Below are positions 1 to 11,878 of a DNA stretch of 64,000 nucleotides, piece after piece. The translations under genes were made by a program, and so were the position numbers. Source of the DNA: Melieria omissa (taxonomy: Eukaryota; Arthropoda; Insecta; Diptera; Ulidiidae); assembly GCA_963971225.1 (NCBI GenBank), contig OZ020267.1:87843648-87907647 (forward strand). The letters run 5' to 3'. Numbering within the stretch: position 1 is the first letter of the stretch; each line of letters opens with the position of its first letter. The notes under the pieces were generated by a model that was given only the letters and a program-made list of their open reading frames with translations, made no database searches and was not told the origin of the DNA.

Positions 1-2814
1 GCCATACCGCAGAACCAGTGGAGCAGCGAATTGACAGCCGAGCAGAAACAGAAGGCACGGTCACTCCTGCAGCAATGTGGGTCCATATTTGCAACGGAAG
101 CGGGCGGAAGAACAGCCATAGTGAAACACAACATCGACACCGGAAGTGCGAAACCAATCCACCAACCGCCAAGACGAGTTCCTCTGGCCAAGAGGGAAGA
201 GGTCGCAACTTTAATCGAAAACATGCATAAAGAAACAGTCATAGAACCTTCGTCAGGCCCTTGGTGTTCGCCGGTCGTGCTAGTCAAAAAAAAGGATGGC
301 AGTACCCGATTTTGTGTGGACTATCGGAAGCTCAATGACGTGACTAAGAAGGACAGTTATCCACTACCTCGGATCGATGACAGCCTGGACACACTGTCAG
401 GAACACAGTGGTTTTCCACACTCGACTCACGCAGCGGCTATTGGCAGGTGGAGCTTGCAGACAAGGACAAGGAGAAAACGGCTTTCAGTGTTGGCGATGG
501 TTTGTGGCAGTTCACCGTCATGCCGTTTGGACTCTGCAATGCACCAGCAACATTCGAGCGGCTAATGGAACGTGTGCTAAAAGGGCTGCATTGGCGGACA
601 TGTCTGGTATACCTCGACGACATAATCGTGATGGGCAAAAGCTTCGACGACCACCTGGAAAAGCTGAAGGAGGTATTTGGGCGAATACTAAACGCCGGCT
701 TTAAACTCAACCCAAAGAAGGGCTCACTATTCCAAAAAGAGGTCAAGTATCTGGGGCACACGGTTTCCGCTCGCGGGGTACATTCGGATGAAGGCAAAAT
801 TAAGGCGGTGAAGGAGTGGCCCCAATCACGTAATCTACACGAACTCCGCAGTTTCCTGGGCTTGTACACATATTACTGAAGATTCGTTCCTGGATTTGCG
901 AACATAGCTGGCAGCTTGCACAAACTGACGAAAAAGAATCAAGCCTTCGCGTGAGGTGAAGAACAGGAGCAGGCTTTTGCACGACTGAAGGAAAAACTGT
1001 GCACTACTCCAATTCTGGCCTTCCCCATGCCTGGAGAGATGTTTGTGCCGGATACAGATACATGTGGGCATAGTATTGGACAGATAATAGATGGCCAAGA
1101 ACAAGTGATAGCCTACTACAGCAAAACTTTGTCAAAGCCTGATCGAAACTACTGTGTGACACGAAGGGAGTTGCTCGCGGTATTGGAATGCGTGAAACAC
1201 TTCCACAAATACCTGTATGGGCAAAAGTTTCGCCTGCGCACAGATCATGCGGCATTGAAATGGCTACTGAACTTTAAAGATCCGGAAGGCCAATTGGCGC
1301 GGTGGATCGAGCGGCTGCAGAGCTACGACTACACGGTAGAGCATCGCAAACGTAGTAGCCATGGAAATGCCGATGCCTTGTCACGCCGTCCGTGCAAAAC
1401 CGAATGCAGGCATTGTTCGCGAGCCGAAAGCAAAGAGCAGATAGTGGACGTACGATTGGTCAGCGTTAAGCCAGAGGAGGAGTGGTCTGCGGAGAGGATA
1501 CAAAAGGACCAGCGCGAGGATACGGATCTTAAAAAAATCATTGAAGGCAAGGAGCAAGGCGCAAATCCATACTGGCAAGAGATGGCCGGTGAGAGCCCGA
1601 TCGCGAAGGCTTACTGGGCACAGTGGCAAAGTCTGCGGCTGTCTGATGGCTGCCTATATCGCGAGTGGGAGGGTGAGGATGGCCGGACCAACAATTCCCT
1701 AATTGTAGTCCCGAAATGCAGGATCAATGAGGTGATCGAGGCATACCATAACGACTCCAGCGGAGGGCACCTAGGCATCACAAAAACTGTCGCCAAAATA
1801 AAAAGACGATTCTACTGGGTAGGATGTCAGGAGTCTGCAGCCGAGTGGATTAAGAGCTGCGACCGATGTTCAGCCGCGAATGGGCCAACAAAAAGATCTC
1901 GAGGCCGCATGCAGCAGTACAACGTGGCAGCGCCCTTCGAGCGGATTGCTATGGACGTCACCGGCCCATTTCCAACTAGCACTCAAGGCAAGAAATATGT
2001 GCTGGTGGTAATGGATTATTTCAGCAAATGGCCCGAAGTATACCCTATTCCTAACCAGGAGGCCACTACGATCTCGGAAAAGCTGGTAAACAGCTGGGTG
2101 GCCAGGTTCGGAGTTCCGTTGGAGTTGCACTCAGATCAAGGCCGGTATTTCGAGTTTGCGGTATTCAAGGAAGTGTGTGAGCTACTGGGTATAAAAAAAA
2201 CACGTACCACGCCTTTGCACCCACAGTCCGACGGCATGGTGGAACGCTTTAACCGGACACTGGAGGAATACCTGCGGAAAGTGGTAGGCAGGAATCAAAA
2301 GGATTGGGACACGCATATCCCCCTGTTCCTGATGGCGTATAGGTCAGCCCCGCACGACACGACATCACTCACTCCAGCCCGAGCAGTGTTCGGCACAGAG
2401 TTGCGGTTACCCGCGGACTTGAAGTTCGGGGTAGTCAGCACGACGGGAGGCGCTAAGACGGACTACGTGGTCAATAAGCGGGCGGAACTGGAGGAAATTC
2501 ACCAGTTTATAAGGAGCCGCACCAAACTGGTCAGCGATAAGGCGAAAGCCAAATATGATCTACGGTCCAACTCAGCAGGGTTCCAAGAAGGCGATCTGGT
2601 AATGCTCTACAACCCGCAACGGAGGAAAGGTTTGTCTCCGAAACTTCAAGCGTCATGGGAAGGACCTTACGAAATCGTGACTAGGATAAACGACGTGGTA
2701 TACAGGGTTCAACGTTGCAGCAATAAAAGCGCTAAGCTGCAGGTAGTCCATTTGGAGCGCTTGGCGCCTTATCACAGCGGAACCTCGGCACTTGTTCGGG
2801 ACGAACAAGTCTAA
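1..2814 (+). pseudogene. pol: Ty3/gypsy pol, unit 1 (5' end cut by window edge)
   Basis: This polyprotein would copy retroelement RNA into DNA and integrate it. In one frame the order is reverse transcriptase (VDYRKLND, then YLDDIIVM as the catalytic motif), RNase H (TDHAALKWL), the integrase HHCC zinc finger (HNDSSGGHLG ... CDRC), the integrase catalytic Asp (MDVTGPF), Asp (HSDQG) and Glu (MVERFNRT), and a C-terminal chromodomain-like tail. Two in-frame TGA codons (877-879 and 952-954) separate reverse transcriptase from RNase H; the frame does not shift. Domain order RT-RNase H-integrase assigns it to Ty3/gypsy. It is probably inactive unless UGA is read through. Confidence 0.93.
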
Positions 2815-2825
2815 GTGGTGGGCAT

Positions 2826-2896
2826 TGTAACGATAAGACAGTCTCTCGCTGTGCAAAGCGACACGTATCAGCCCACTAGAACTAGTATTCGTAACA
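2826..2896 (+). repeat. Internally deleted 3' LTR, unit 1 (71 bp)
   Basis: It starts TGTAACGATAAGACAG and ends TTCGTAACA, just after a purine-rich tract that follows pol. Both ends match the 424-bp solo LTR at 48535-48958, but the middle, including the TATA box and poly(A) signal, is missing. The next four bases are ATAT, the same target seen at the solo LTR. Confidence 0.85.
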
Positions 2897-3434
2897 ATAT
2901 GTACTAACAATTATTTTATTATATTTAAAAACAACGATTTTATTGAGATTTGTGAGAGTGGTTTTTACAGCAGCGCCACGTCCGGATAGCAACGATGAAG
3001 CCACGCAAGCAACTCTCTCTGCTTGCAGTCGGCAGAGATATGAATATGCGTGTGATCTCTATGTGCTCTTGTGTTGATTTTTTTTGTGGTTGATTGTTTT
3101 AATCAGTAGGGCACACGAGACGGGAACGTTTGGGGATTCAAAACCCCTCAAATACAAAAATTAGTAGTGAAATATCCCTCCAAAAAGCAGTCCTGCCACT
3201 GACTTCAACGCATGTAAACTGAGCGCACACAATTTTGCTTTTGCTTGGCACTGATCAAAGCCGTTGTGCTTTGTGTGAGCAAACAGAGAGCGTTAATATT
3301 ATTACGCTCTCACTGTACTGACGCTTGCTTGCTCTCGATAATGAAAATTGTGCAAATTCGAGCTCGCCCTATGCCATTCGGTTGTATGGACGTGAGACAT
3401 CTTACACATTACATCTTCGGTTGTATGGACGTGA
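2897..3434. repeat. Spacer between units 1 and 2
   Basis: No coding potential was recognised. It begins with ATAT just after the LTR, so it is probably the original 3' genomic flank carried along in the duplication. It contains two 24-bp direct repeats (3377-3400 and 3416-3439), 39 bp apart, that bracket the unit junction. The same spacer follows units 2 and 3. Confidence 0.7.
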
Positions 3435-3659
3435 GACATTTCGATCCAGGCCATAAGCTCTGAGGCACCGGGCAGGCCACGGGTTGTCTCCTCTAATGTG
3501 GTTTGCTGGACATGTGGCAAGCAGGGTCACATAGCACGGGACTGCCGCCAACGAAAAAGGCGTTCCCTTTCTCGATCGCTATCGCCTGAAGCGAAGAATA
3601 CTGACAATCGAGGCCCAGCTAACAAGCGCAGGGCTGAGGACGAGGAATCGTTAAACTAA
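3435..3659 (+). pseudogene. gag: Gag C-terminal fragment with CCHC zinc knuckle, unit 2
   Basis: The open frame runs from just after a TGA at 3432-3434 to TAA at 3657-3659, 74 codons. It contains one retroviral-type zinc knuckle (CWTCGKQGHIARDC), which binds RNA in nucleocapsid, followed by an Arg/Ser/Lys-rich tail. The capsid and matrix parts are absent; the sequence to the left is spacer. The truncation point lies in the 24-bp junction repeat, so gag was probably lost when the tandem unit formed. Confidence 0.85.
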
Positions 3660-6600
3660 AACGGGTCAGCCCAAAGGGGCGTGCGCTGATCTCCCCACAA
3701 CCCGCTGCCCCACCGTCCTTGTCTCACAGCTGAACTGACAACCCAACAGCTTGACGATTGAAGGAAGGATAGATGAAAAGTTGTTCGTGTTGACACTGGA
3801 TACTGGAGCGTCATATTCGATCATAAGAAGGAAGCTTCTGAAGAACTGGGAACCGCTGCATGGCATACAGCTGAGGACTGCGACTGGTGAGCGTGCGCCG
3901 GTAAGAGGAAAAGTAACAAACACAATTGCTATCGGCACCAGCAACCTAGAACATGAGTTCATCGTTGCGGATATAATGGACGACGTGATTATCGGCGTGG
4001 ATTTCATGATTAGGCACGGTTTTACGCTGAACCTGAAGGAAAATGTGCTGAGGTATGCCAACGTTGAATTCGACAACATAATAATCGGCAAAATACCAGT
4101 CAGGATACTCAATCCACTGAACACACCCAGATATGTCGGAAAATGTGCGGTCATTGGCGAGTGTAGAGAGGCTGAAGCAGTTGTCAATTGCGAAAGCAGT
4201 CCACCCGGAGGAAGCAAGAAAAGCGGTTCTAACATGGACGCCATACCGCAGAACCAGTGGAGCAGCGAATTGACAGCCGAGCAGAAACAGAAGGCACGGT
4301 CACTCCTGCAGCAATGTGGGTCCATATTTGCAACGGAAGCGGGCGGAAGAACAGCCATAGTGAAACACAACATCGACACCGGAAGTGCGAAACCAATCCA
4401 CCAACCGCCAAGACGAGTTCCTCTGGCCAAGAGGGAAGAGGTCGCAACTTTAATCGAAAACATGCATAAAGAAACAGTCATAGAACCTTCGTCAGGCCCT
4501 TGGTGTTCGCCGGTCGTGCTAGTCAAAAAAAAGGATGGCAGTACCCGATTTTGTGTGGACTATCGGAAGCTCAATGACGTGACTAAGAAGGACAGTTATC
4601 CACTACCTCGGATCGATGACAGCCTGGACACACTGTCAGGAACACAGTGGTTTTCCACACTCGACTCACGCAGCGGCTATTGGCAGGTGGAGCTTGCAGA
4701 CAAGGACAAGGAGAAAACGGCTTTCAGTGTTGGCGATGGTTTGTGGCAGTTCACCGTCATGCCGTTTGGACTCTGCAATGCACCAGCAACATTCGAGCGG
4801 CTAATGGAACGTGTGCTAAAAGGGCTGCATTGGCGGACATGTCTGGTATACCTCGACGACATAATCGTGATGGGCAAAAGCTTCGACGACCACCTGGAAA
4901 AGCTGAAGGAGGTATTTGGGCGAATACTAAACGCCGGCTTTAAACTCAACCCAAAGAAGGGCTCACTATTCCAAAAAGAGGTCAAGTATCTGGGGCACAC
5001 GGTTTCCGCTCGCGGGGTACATTCGGATGAAGGCAAAATTAAGGCGGTGAAGGAGTGGCCCCAATCACGTAATCTACACGAACTCCGCAGTTTCCTGGGC
5101 TTGTACACATATTACTGAAGATTCGTTCCTGGATTTGCGAACATAGCTGGCAGCTTGCACAAACTGACGAAAAAGAATCAAGCCTTCGCGTGAGGTGAAG
5201 AACAGGAGCAGGCTTTTGCACGACTGAAGGAAAAACTGTGCACTACTCCAATTCTGGCCTTCCCCATGCCTGGAGAGATGTTTGTGCCGGATACAGATAC
5301 ATGTGGGCATAGTATTGGACAGATAATAGATGGCCAAGAACAAGTGATAGCCTACTACAGCAAAACTTTGTCAAAGCCTGATCGAAACTACTGTGTGACA
5401 CGAAGGGAGTTGCTCGCGGTATTGGAATGCGTGAAACACTTCCACAAATACCTGTATGGGCAAAAGTTTCGCCTGCGCACAGATCATGCGGCATTGAAAT
5501 GGCTACTGAACTTTAAAGATCCGGAAGGCCAATTGGCGCGGTGGATCGAGCGGCTGCAGAGCTACGACTACACGGTAGAGCATCGCAAACGTAGTAGCCA
5601 TGGAAATGCCGATGCCTTGTCACGCCGTCCGTGCAAAACCGAATGCAGGCATTGTTCGCGAGCCGAAAGCAAAGAGCAGATAGTGGACGTATGGTCAGCG
5701 TTAAGCCAGAGGAGGAGTGGTCTGCGGAGAGGATACAAAAGGACCAGCGCGAGGATACGGATCTTAAAAAAATCATTGAAGGCAAGGAGCAAGGCGCAAA
5801 TCCATACTGGCAAGAGATGGCCGGTGAGAGCCCGATCGCGAAGGCTTACTGGGCACAGTGGCAAAGTCTGCGGCTGTCTGATGGCTGCCTATATCGCGAG
5901 TGGGAGGGTGAGGATGGCCGGACCAACAATTCCCTAATTGTAGTCCCGAAATGCAGGATCAATGAGGTGATCGAGGCATACCATAACGACTCCAGCGGAG
6001 GGCACCTAGGCATCACAAAAACTGTCGCCAAAATAAAAAGACGATTCTACTGGGTAGGATGTCAGGAGTCTGCAGCCGAGTGGATTAAGAGCTGCGACCG
6101 ATGTTCAGCCGCGAATGGGCCAACAAAAAGATCTCGAGGCCGCATGCAGCAGTACAACGTGGCAGCGCCCTTCGAGCGGATTGCTATGGACGTCACCGGC
6201 CCATTTCCAACTAGCACTCAAGGCAAGAAATATGTGCTGGTGGTAATGGATTATTTCAGCAAATGGCCCGAAGTATACCCTATTCCTAACCAGGAGGCCA
6301 CTACGATCTCGGAAAAGCTGGTAAACAGCTGGGTGGCCAGGTTCGGAGTTCCGTTGGAGTTGCACTCAGATCAAGGCCGGTATTTCGAGTTTGCGGTATT
6401 CAAGGAAGTGTGTGAGCTACTGGGTATAAAAAAAACACGTACCACGCCTTTGCACCCACAGTCCGACGGCATGGTGGAACGCTTTAACCGGACACTGGAG
6501 GAATACCTGCGGAAAGTGGTAGGCAGGAATCAAAAGGATTGGGACACGCATATCCCCCTGTTCCTGATGGCGTATAGGTCAGCCCCGCACGACACGACAT

Positions 6601-7049
6601 CACTCACTCCAGCCCGAGCAGTGTTCGGCACAGAGTTGCGGTTACCCGCGGACTTGAAGTTCGGGGTAGTCAGCACGACGGGAGGCGCTAAGACGGACTA
6701 CGTGGTCAATAAGCGGGCGGAACTGGAGGAAATTCACCAGTTTATAAGGAGCCGCACCAAACTGGTCAGCGATAAGGCGAAAGCCAGATATGATCTACGG
6801 GCCAACTCAGCAGGGTTCCAAGAAGGCGATCTGGTAATGCTCTACAACCCGCAACGGAGGAAAGGTTTGTCTCCGAAACTTCAAGCGTCATGGGAAGGAC
6901 CTTACGAAATCGTGACTAGGATAAACGACGTGGTATACAGGGTTCAACGTTGCAGCAATAAAAGCGCTAAGCTGCAGGTAGTCCATTTGGAGCGCTTGGC
7001 GCCTTATCACAGCGGAACCTCGGCACTTGTTCGGGACGAACAAGTCTAA
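3655..7049 (+). pseudogene. pol: Ty3/gypsy pol, unit 2 (UGA stops plus 4-bp deletion)
   Basis: The pol frame opens at 3655, in a different frame from gag and overlapping its stop. It contains an aspartic protease (LTLDTGASYS), RT with YLDD, RNase H and integrase, as in unit 1. In-frame TGA codons occur at 3736-3738, 5116-5118 and 5191-5193. Unlike units 1 and 3, it has lost four bases near 5691, just downstream of RNase H, so integrase continues in another frame from about 5631 to 7049. This accounts for the 4235 versus 4239 bp spacing between units. Confidence 0.92.
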
Positions 7050-7060
7050 GTGGTGGGCAT

Positions 7061-7131
7061 TGTAACGATAAGACAGTCTCTCGCTGTGCAAAGCGACACG
7101 TATCAGCCCACTAGAACTAGTATTCGTAACA
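7061..7131 (+). repeat. Internally deleted 3' LTR, unit 2
   Basis: Same 71-bp deletion derivative as in unit 1, with TG...CA ends and following ATAT. The shared deletion shows it predates the tandem duplication. Confidence 0.85.
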
Positions 7132-7669
7132 ATATGTACTAACAATTATTTTATTATATTTAAAAACAACGATTTTATTGAGATTTGTGAGAGTGGTTTT
7201 TACAGCAGCGCCACGTCCGGATAGCAACGATGAAGCCACGCAAGCAACTCTCTCTGCTTGCAGTCGGCAGAGATATGAATATGCGTGTGATCTCTATGTG
7301 CTCTTGTGTTGATTTTTTTTGTGGTTGATTGTTTTAATCAGTAGGGCAGACGAGACGGGAACGTTTGGGGATTCAAAACCCCTCAAATACAAAAATTAGT
7401 AGTGAAATATCCCTCCAAAAAGCAGTCCTGCCACTGACTTCAACGCATGTAAACTGAGCGCACACAATTTTGCTTTTGCTTGGCACTGATCAAAGCCGTT
7501 GTGCTTTGTGTGAGCAAACAGAGAGCGTTAATATTATTACGCTCTCACTGTACCGACGCTTGCTTGCTCTCGATAATGAAAATTGTGCAAATTCGAGCTC
7601 GCCCTATGCCATTCGGTTGTATGGACGTGAGACATCTTACACATTACATCTTCGGTTGTATGGACGTGA
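7132..7669. repeat. Spacer between units 2 and 3
   Basis: Near-identical to the first spacer, including both 24-bp junction repeats; only a few base changes are visible. Confidence 0.7.
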
Positions 7670-7894
7670 GACATTTCGATCCAGGCCATAAGCTCTGAGG
7701 CACCGGGCAGGCCACGGGTTGTCTCCTCTAATGTGGTTTGCTGGACATGTGGCAAGCAGGGTCACATAGCACGGGACTGCCGCCAACGAAAAAGGCGTTC
7801 CCTTTCTCGATCGCTATCGCCTGAAGCGAAGAATACTGACAATCGAGGCCCAGCTAACAAGCGCAGGGCTGAGGACGAGGAGTCGTTAAACTAA
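7670..7894 (+). pseudogene. gag: Gag C-terminal fragment, unit 3
   Basis: Same zinc-knuckle fragment as in unit 2, with a synonymous change near its end, and terminated by TAA at 7892-7894. Confidence 0.84.
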
Positions 7895-10800
7895 ACCGGG
7901 TCAGCCCAAAGGGGCGTGCGCTGATCTCCCCACAACCCGCTGCCCCACCGTCCTTGTCTCACAGCTGAACTGACAACCCAACAGCTTGACGATTGAAGGA
8001 AGGATAGATGAAAAGTTGTTCGTGTTGACACTGGATACTGGAGCGTCATATTCGATCATAAGAAGGAAGCTTCTGAAGAACTGGGAACCGCTGCATGGCA
8101 TACAGCTGAGGACTGCGACTGGTGAGCGTGCGCCGGTAAGAGGAAAAGTAACAAACACAATTGCTATCGGCACCAGCAACCTAGAACATGAGTTCATCGT
8201 TGCGGATATAATGGACGACGTGATTATCGGCGTGGATTTCATGATTAGGCACGGTTTTACGCTGAACCTGAAGGAAAATGTGCTGAGGTATGCCAACGTT
8301 GAATTCGACAACATAATAATCGGCAAAATACCAGTCAGGATACTCAATCCACTGAACACACCCAGATATGTCGGAAAATGTGCGGTCATTGGCGAGTGTA
8401 GAGAGGCTGAAGCAGTTGTCAATTGCGAAAGCAGTCCACCCGGAGGAAGCAAGAAAAGCGGTTCTAACATGGACGCCATACCGCAGAACCAGTGGAGCAG
8501 CGAATTGACAGCCGAGCAGAAACAGAAGGCACGGTCACTCCTGCAGCAATGTGGGTCCATATTTGCAACGGAAGCGGGCGGAAGAACAGCCATAGTGAAA
8601 CACAACATCGACACCGGAAGTGCGAAACCAATCCACCAACCGCCAAGACGAGTTCCTCTGGCCAAGAGGGAAGAGGTCGCAACTTTAATCGAAAACATGC
8701 ATAAAGAAACAGTCATAGAACCTTCGTCAGGCCCTTGGTGTTCGCCGGTCGTGCTAGTCAAGAAAAAGGATGGCAGTACCCGATTTTGTGTGGACTATCG
8801 GAAGCTCAATGACGTGACTAAGAAGGACAGTTATCCACTACCTCGGATCGATGACAGCCTGGACACACTGTCAGGAACACAGTGGTTTTCCACACTCGAC
8901 TCACGCAGCGGCTATTGGCAGGTGGAGCTTGCAGACAAGGACAAGGAGAAAACGGCTTTCAGTGTTGGCGATGGTTTGTGGCAGTTCACCGTCATGCCGT
9001 TTGGACTCTGCAATGCACCAGCAACATTCGAGCGGCTAATGGAACGTGTGCTAAAAGGGCTGCATTGGCGGACATGTCTGGTATACCTCGACGACATAAT
9101 CGTGATGGGCAAAAGCTTCGACGACCACCTGGAAAAGCTGAAGGAGGTATTTGGGCGAATACAAAACGCCGGCTTTAAACTCAACCCAAAGAAGGGCTCG
9201 CTATTCCAAAAAGAGGTCAAGTATCTGGGGCACACGGTTTCCGCTCGCGGGGTACATTCGGATGAAGGCAAAATTAAGGCGGTGAAGGAGTGGCCCCAAT
9301 CACGTAATCTACACGAACTCCGCAGTTTCCTGGGCTTGTACACATATTACTGAAGATTCGTTCCTGGATTTGCGAACATAGCTGGCAGCTTGCACAAACT
9401 GACGAAAAAGAATCAAGCCTTCGCGTGAGGTGAAGAACAGGAGCAGGCTTTTGCACGACTGAAGGAAAAACTGTGCACTACTCCAATTCTGGCCTTCCCC
9501 ATGCCTGGAGAGATGTTTGTGCCGGATACAGATACATGTGGGCATAGTATTGGACAGATAATAGATGGCCAAGAACAAGTGATAGCCTACTACAGCAAAA
9601 CTTTGTCAAAGCCTGATCGAAACTACTGTGTGACACGAAGGGAGTTGCTCGCGGTATTGGAATGCGTGAAACACTTCCACAAATACCTGTATGGGCAAAA
9701 GTTTCGCCTGCACACAGATCATGCGGCATTGAAATGGCTACTGAACTTTAAAGATCCGGAAGGCCAATTGGCGCGGTGGATCGAGCGGCTGCAGAGCTAC
9801 GACTACACGGTAGAGCATCGCAAACGTAGTAGCCATGGAAATGCCGATGCCTTGTCACGCCGTCCGTGCAAAACCGAATGCAGGCATTGTTCGCGAGCCG
9901 AAAGCAAAGAGCAGTTAGTGGACGTACGATTGGTCAGCGTTAAGCCAGAGGAGGAGTGGTCTGCGGAGAGGATACAAAAGGACCAGCGCGAGGATACGGA
10001 TCTTAAAAAAATCATTGAAGGCAAGGAGCAAGGCGCAAATCCATACTGGCAAGAGATGGCCGGTGAGAGCCCGATCGCGAAGGCTTACTGGGCACAGTGG
10101 CAAAGTCTGCGGCTGTCTGATGGCTGCCTATACCGCGAGTGGGAGGGTGAGGATGGCCGGACCAACAATTCCCTAATTGTAGTCCCGAAATGCAGGATCA
10201 ATGAGGTGATCGCGGCATACCATAACGACTCCAGCGGAGGGCACCTAGGCATCACAAAAACTGTCGCCAAAATAAAAAGACGATTCTACTGGGTAGGATG
10301 TCAGGAGTCTGCAGCCGAGTGGATTAAGAGCTGCGACCGATGTTCAGCCGCGAATGGGCCAACAAAAAGATCTCGAGGCCGCATGCAGCAGTACAACGTG
10401 GCAGCGCCCTTCGAGCGGATTGCTATGGACGTCACCGGCCCATTTCCAACTAGCACTCAAGGCAAGAAATATGTGCTGGTGGTAATGGATTATTTCAGCA
10501 AATGGCCCGAAGTATACCCTATTCCTAACCAGGAGGCCACTACGATCTCGGAAAAGCTGGTAAACAGCTGGGTGGCCAGGTTCGGAGTTCCGTTGGAGTT
10601 GCACTCAGATCAAGGCCGGTATTTCGAGTTTGCGGTATTCAAGGAAGTGTGTGAGCTACTGGGTATAAAAAAAACACGTACCACGCCTTTGCACCCACAG
10701 TCCGACGGCATGGTGGAACGCTTTAACCGGACACTGGAGGAATACCTGCGGAAAGTGGTAGGCAGGAATCAAAAGGATTGGGACACGCATATCCCCCTGT

Positions 10801-11288
10801 TCCTGATGGCGTATAGGTCAGCCCCGCACGACACGACATCACTCACTCCAGCCCGAGCAGTGTTCGGCACAGAGTTGCGGTTACCCGCGGACTTGAAGTT
10901 CGGGGTAGTCAGCACGACGGGAGGCGCTAAGACGGACTACGTGGTCAATAAGCGGGCGGAACTGGAGGAAATTCACCAGTTTATAAGGAGCCGCACCAAA
11001 CTGGTCAGCGATAAGGCGAAAGCCAGATATGATCTACGGTCCAACTCAGCAGGGTTCCAAGAAGGCGATCTGGTAATGCTCTACAACCCGCAACGGAGGA
11101 AAGGTTTGTCTCCGAAACTTCAAGCGTCATGGGAAGGACCTTACGAAATCGTGACTAGGATAAACGACGTGGTATACAGGGTTCAACGTTGCAGCAATAA
11201 AAGCGCTAAGCTGCAGGTAGTCCATTTGGAGCGCTTGGCGCCTTATCACAGCGGAACCTCGGCACTTGTTCGGGACGAACAAGTCTAA
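7890..11288 (+). pseudogene. pol: Ty3/gypsy pol, unit 3
   Basis: Protease (DTGAS), RT (YLDD), RNase H and integrase (HHCC, DDE) are all in one frame, interrupted only by TGA codons equivalent to those of unit 2 (7971-7973, 9351-9353, 9426-9428). The 4-bp deletion of unit 2 is absent. A few substitutions distinguish it from units 1 and 2, for example Arg to His in RNase H and Glu to Ala before the integrase zinc finger. Confidence 0.93.
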
Positions 11289-11299
11289 GTGGTGGGCAT

Positions 11300-11370
11300 T
11301 GTAACGATAAGACAGTCTCTCGCTGTGCAAAGCGACACGTATCAGCCCACTAGAACTAGTATTCGTAACA
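11300..11370 (+). repeat. Internally deleted 3' LTR, unit 3
   Basis: 71 bp, TG...CA ends, same internal deletion and following ATAT as in units 1 and 2. Confidence 0.85.
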
Positions 11371-11878
11371 ATATGTACTAACAATTATTTTATTATATTT
11401 AAAAACAACGATTTTATTGAGATTTGTGAGAGTGGTTTTTACAGCAGCGCCACGTCCGGATAGCAACGATGAAGCCACGCAAGCAACTCTCTCTGCTTGC
11501 AGTCGGCAGAGATATGAATATGCGTGTGATCTCTATGTGCTCTTGTGTTGATTTTTTTTGTGGTTGATTGTTTTAATCAGTAGGGCACACGAGACGGGAA
11601 CGTTTGGGGATTCAAAACCCCTCAAATACAAAAATTAGTAGTGAAATATCCCTCCAAAAAGCAGTCCTGCCACTGACTTCAACGCATGTAAACTGAGCGC
11701 ACACAATTTTGCTTTTGCTTGGCACTGATCAAAGCCGTTGTGCTTTGTGTGAGCAAACAGAGAGCGTTAATATTATTACGCTCTCACTGTACCGACGCTT
11801 GCTTGCTCTCGATAATGAAAATTGTGCAAATTCGAGCTCGCCCTATGCCATTCGGTTGTATGGACGTGAGACATCTTA
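11371..11878. repeat. Terminal spacer of the gypsy array
   Basis: Same spacer as between the other units up to the first 24-bp junction repeat (11851-11874). After about 11878 the sequence diverges, which marks the right edge of the duplication. Confidence 0.7.

Larger units (their letters stand above)
1..11878 (+). repeat. Tandem array of a 4.24 kb gypsy-derived unit (about 2.8 copies)
   Basis: Pol, the short LTR and the spacer recur at a spacing of 4235-4239 bp with only scattered single-base differences. Each unit holds the C-terminal end of gag, the whole pol region, a 71-bp LTR and about 540 bp of non-element DNA. The first unit is cut by the window edge. The array ends on the right around 11878, inside the first of two 24-bp direct repeats that mark internal unit junctions (3377-3400 and 3416-3439). 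No full 5' LTR, primer site or N-terminal gag is seen in any unit, so this is a segmental tandem duplication of a damaged element plus its flank, not ordinary LTR-to-LTR tandems. Near-identity means recent amplification, ongoing homogenisation or an assembly effect. Confidence 0.9.

Noticed and set aside
3245..3463. Frames in the gypsy spacer (about 70 codons on both strands)
   Set aside because: No domain, non-coding spacer; they repeat only because the array repeats.
3666..4526. Minus-strand frame of 286 codons opposite gypsy protease/RT
   Set aside because: It is antisense to confident protease and RT coding and has no recognisable domain.
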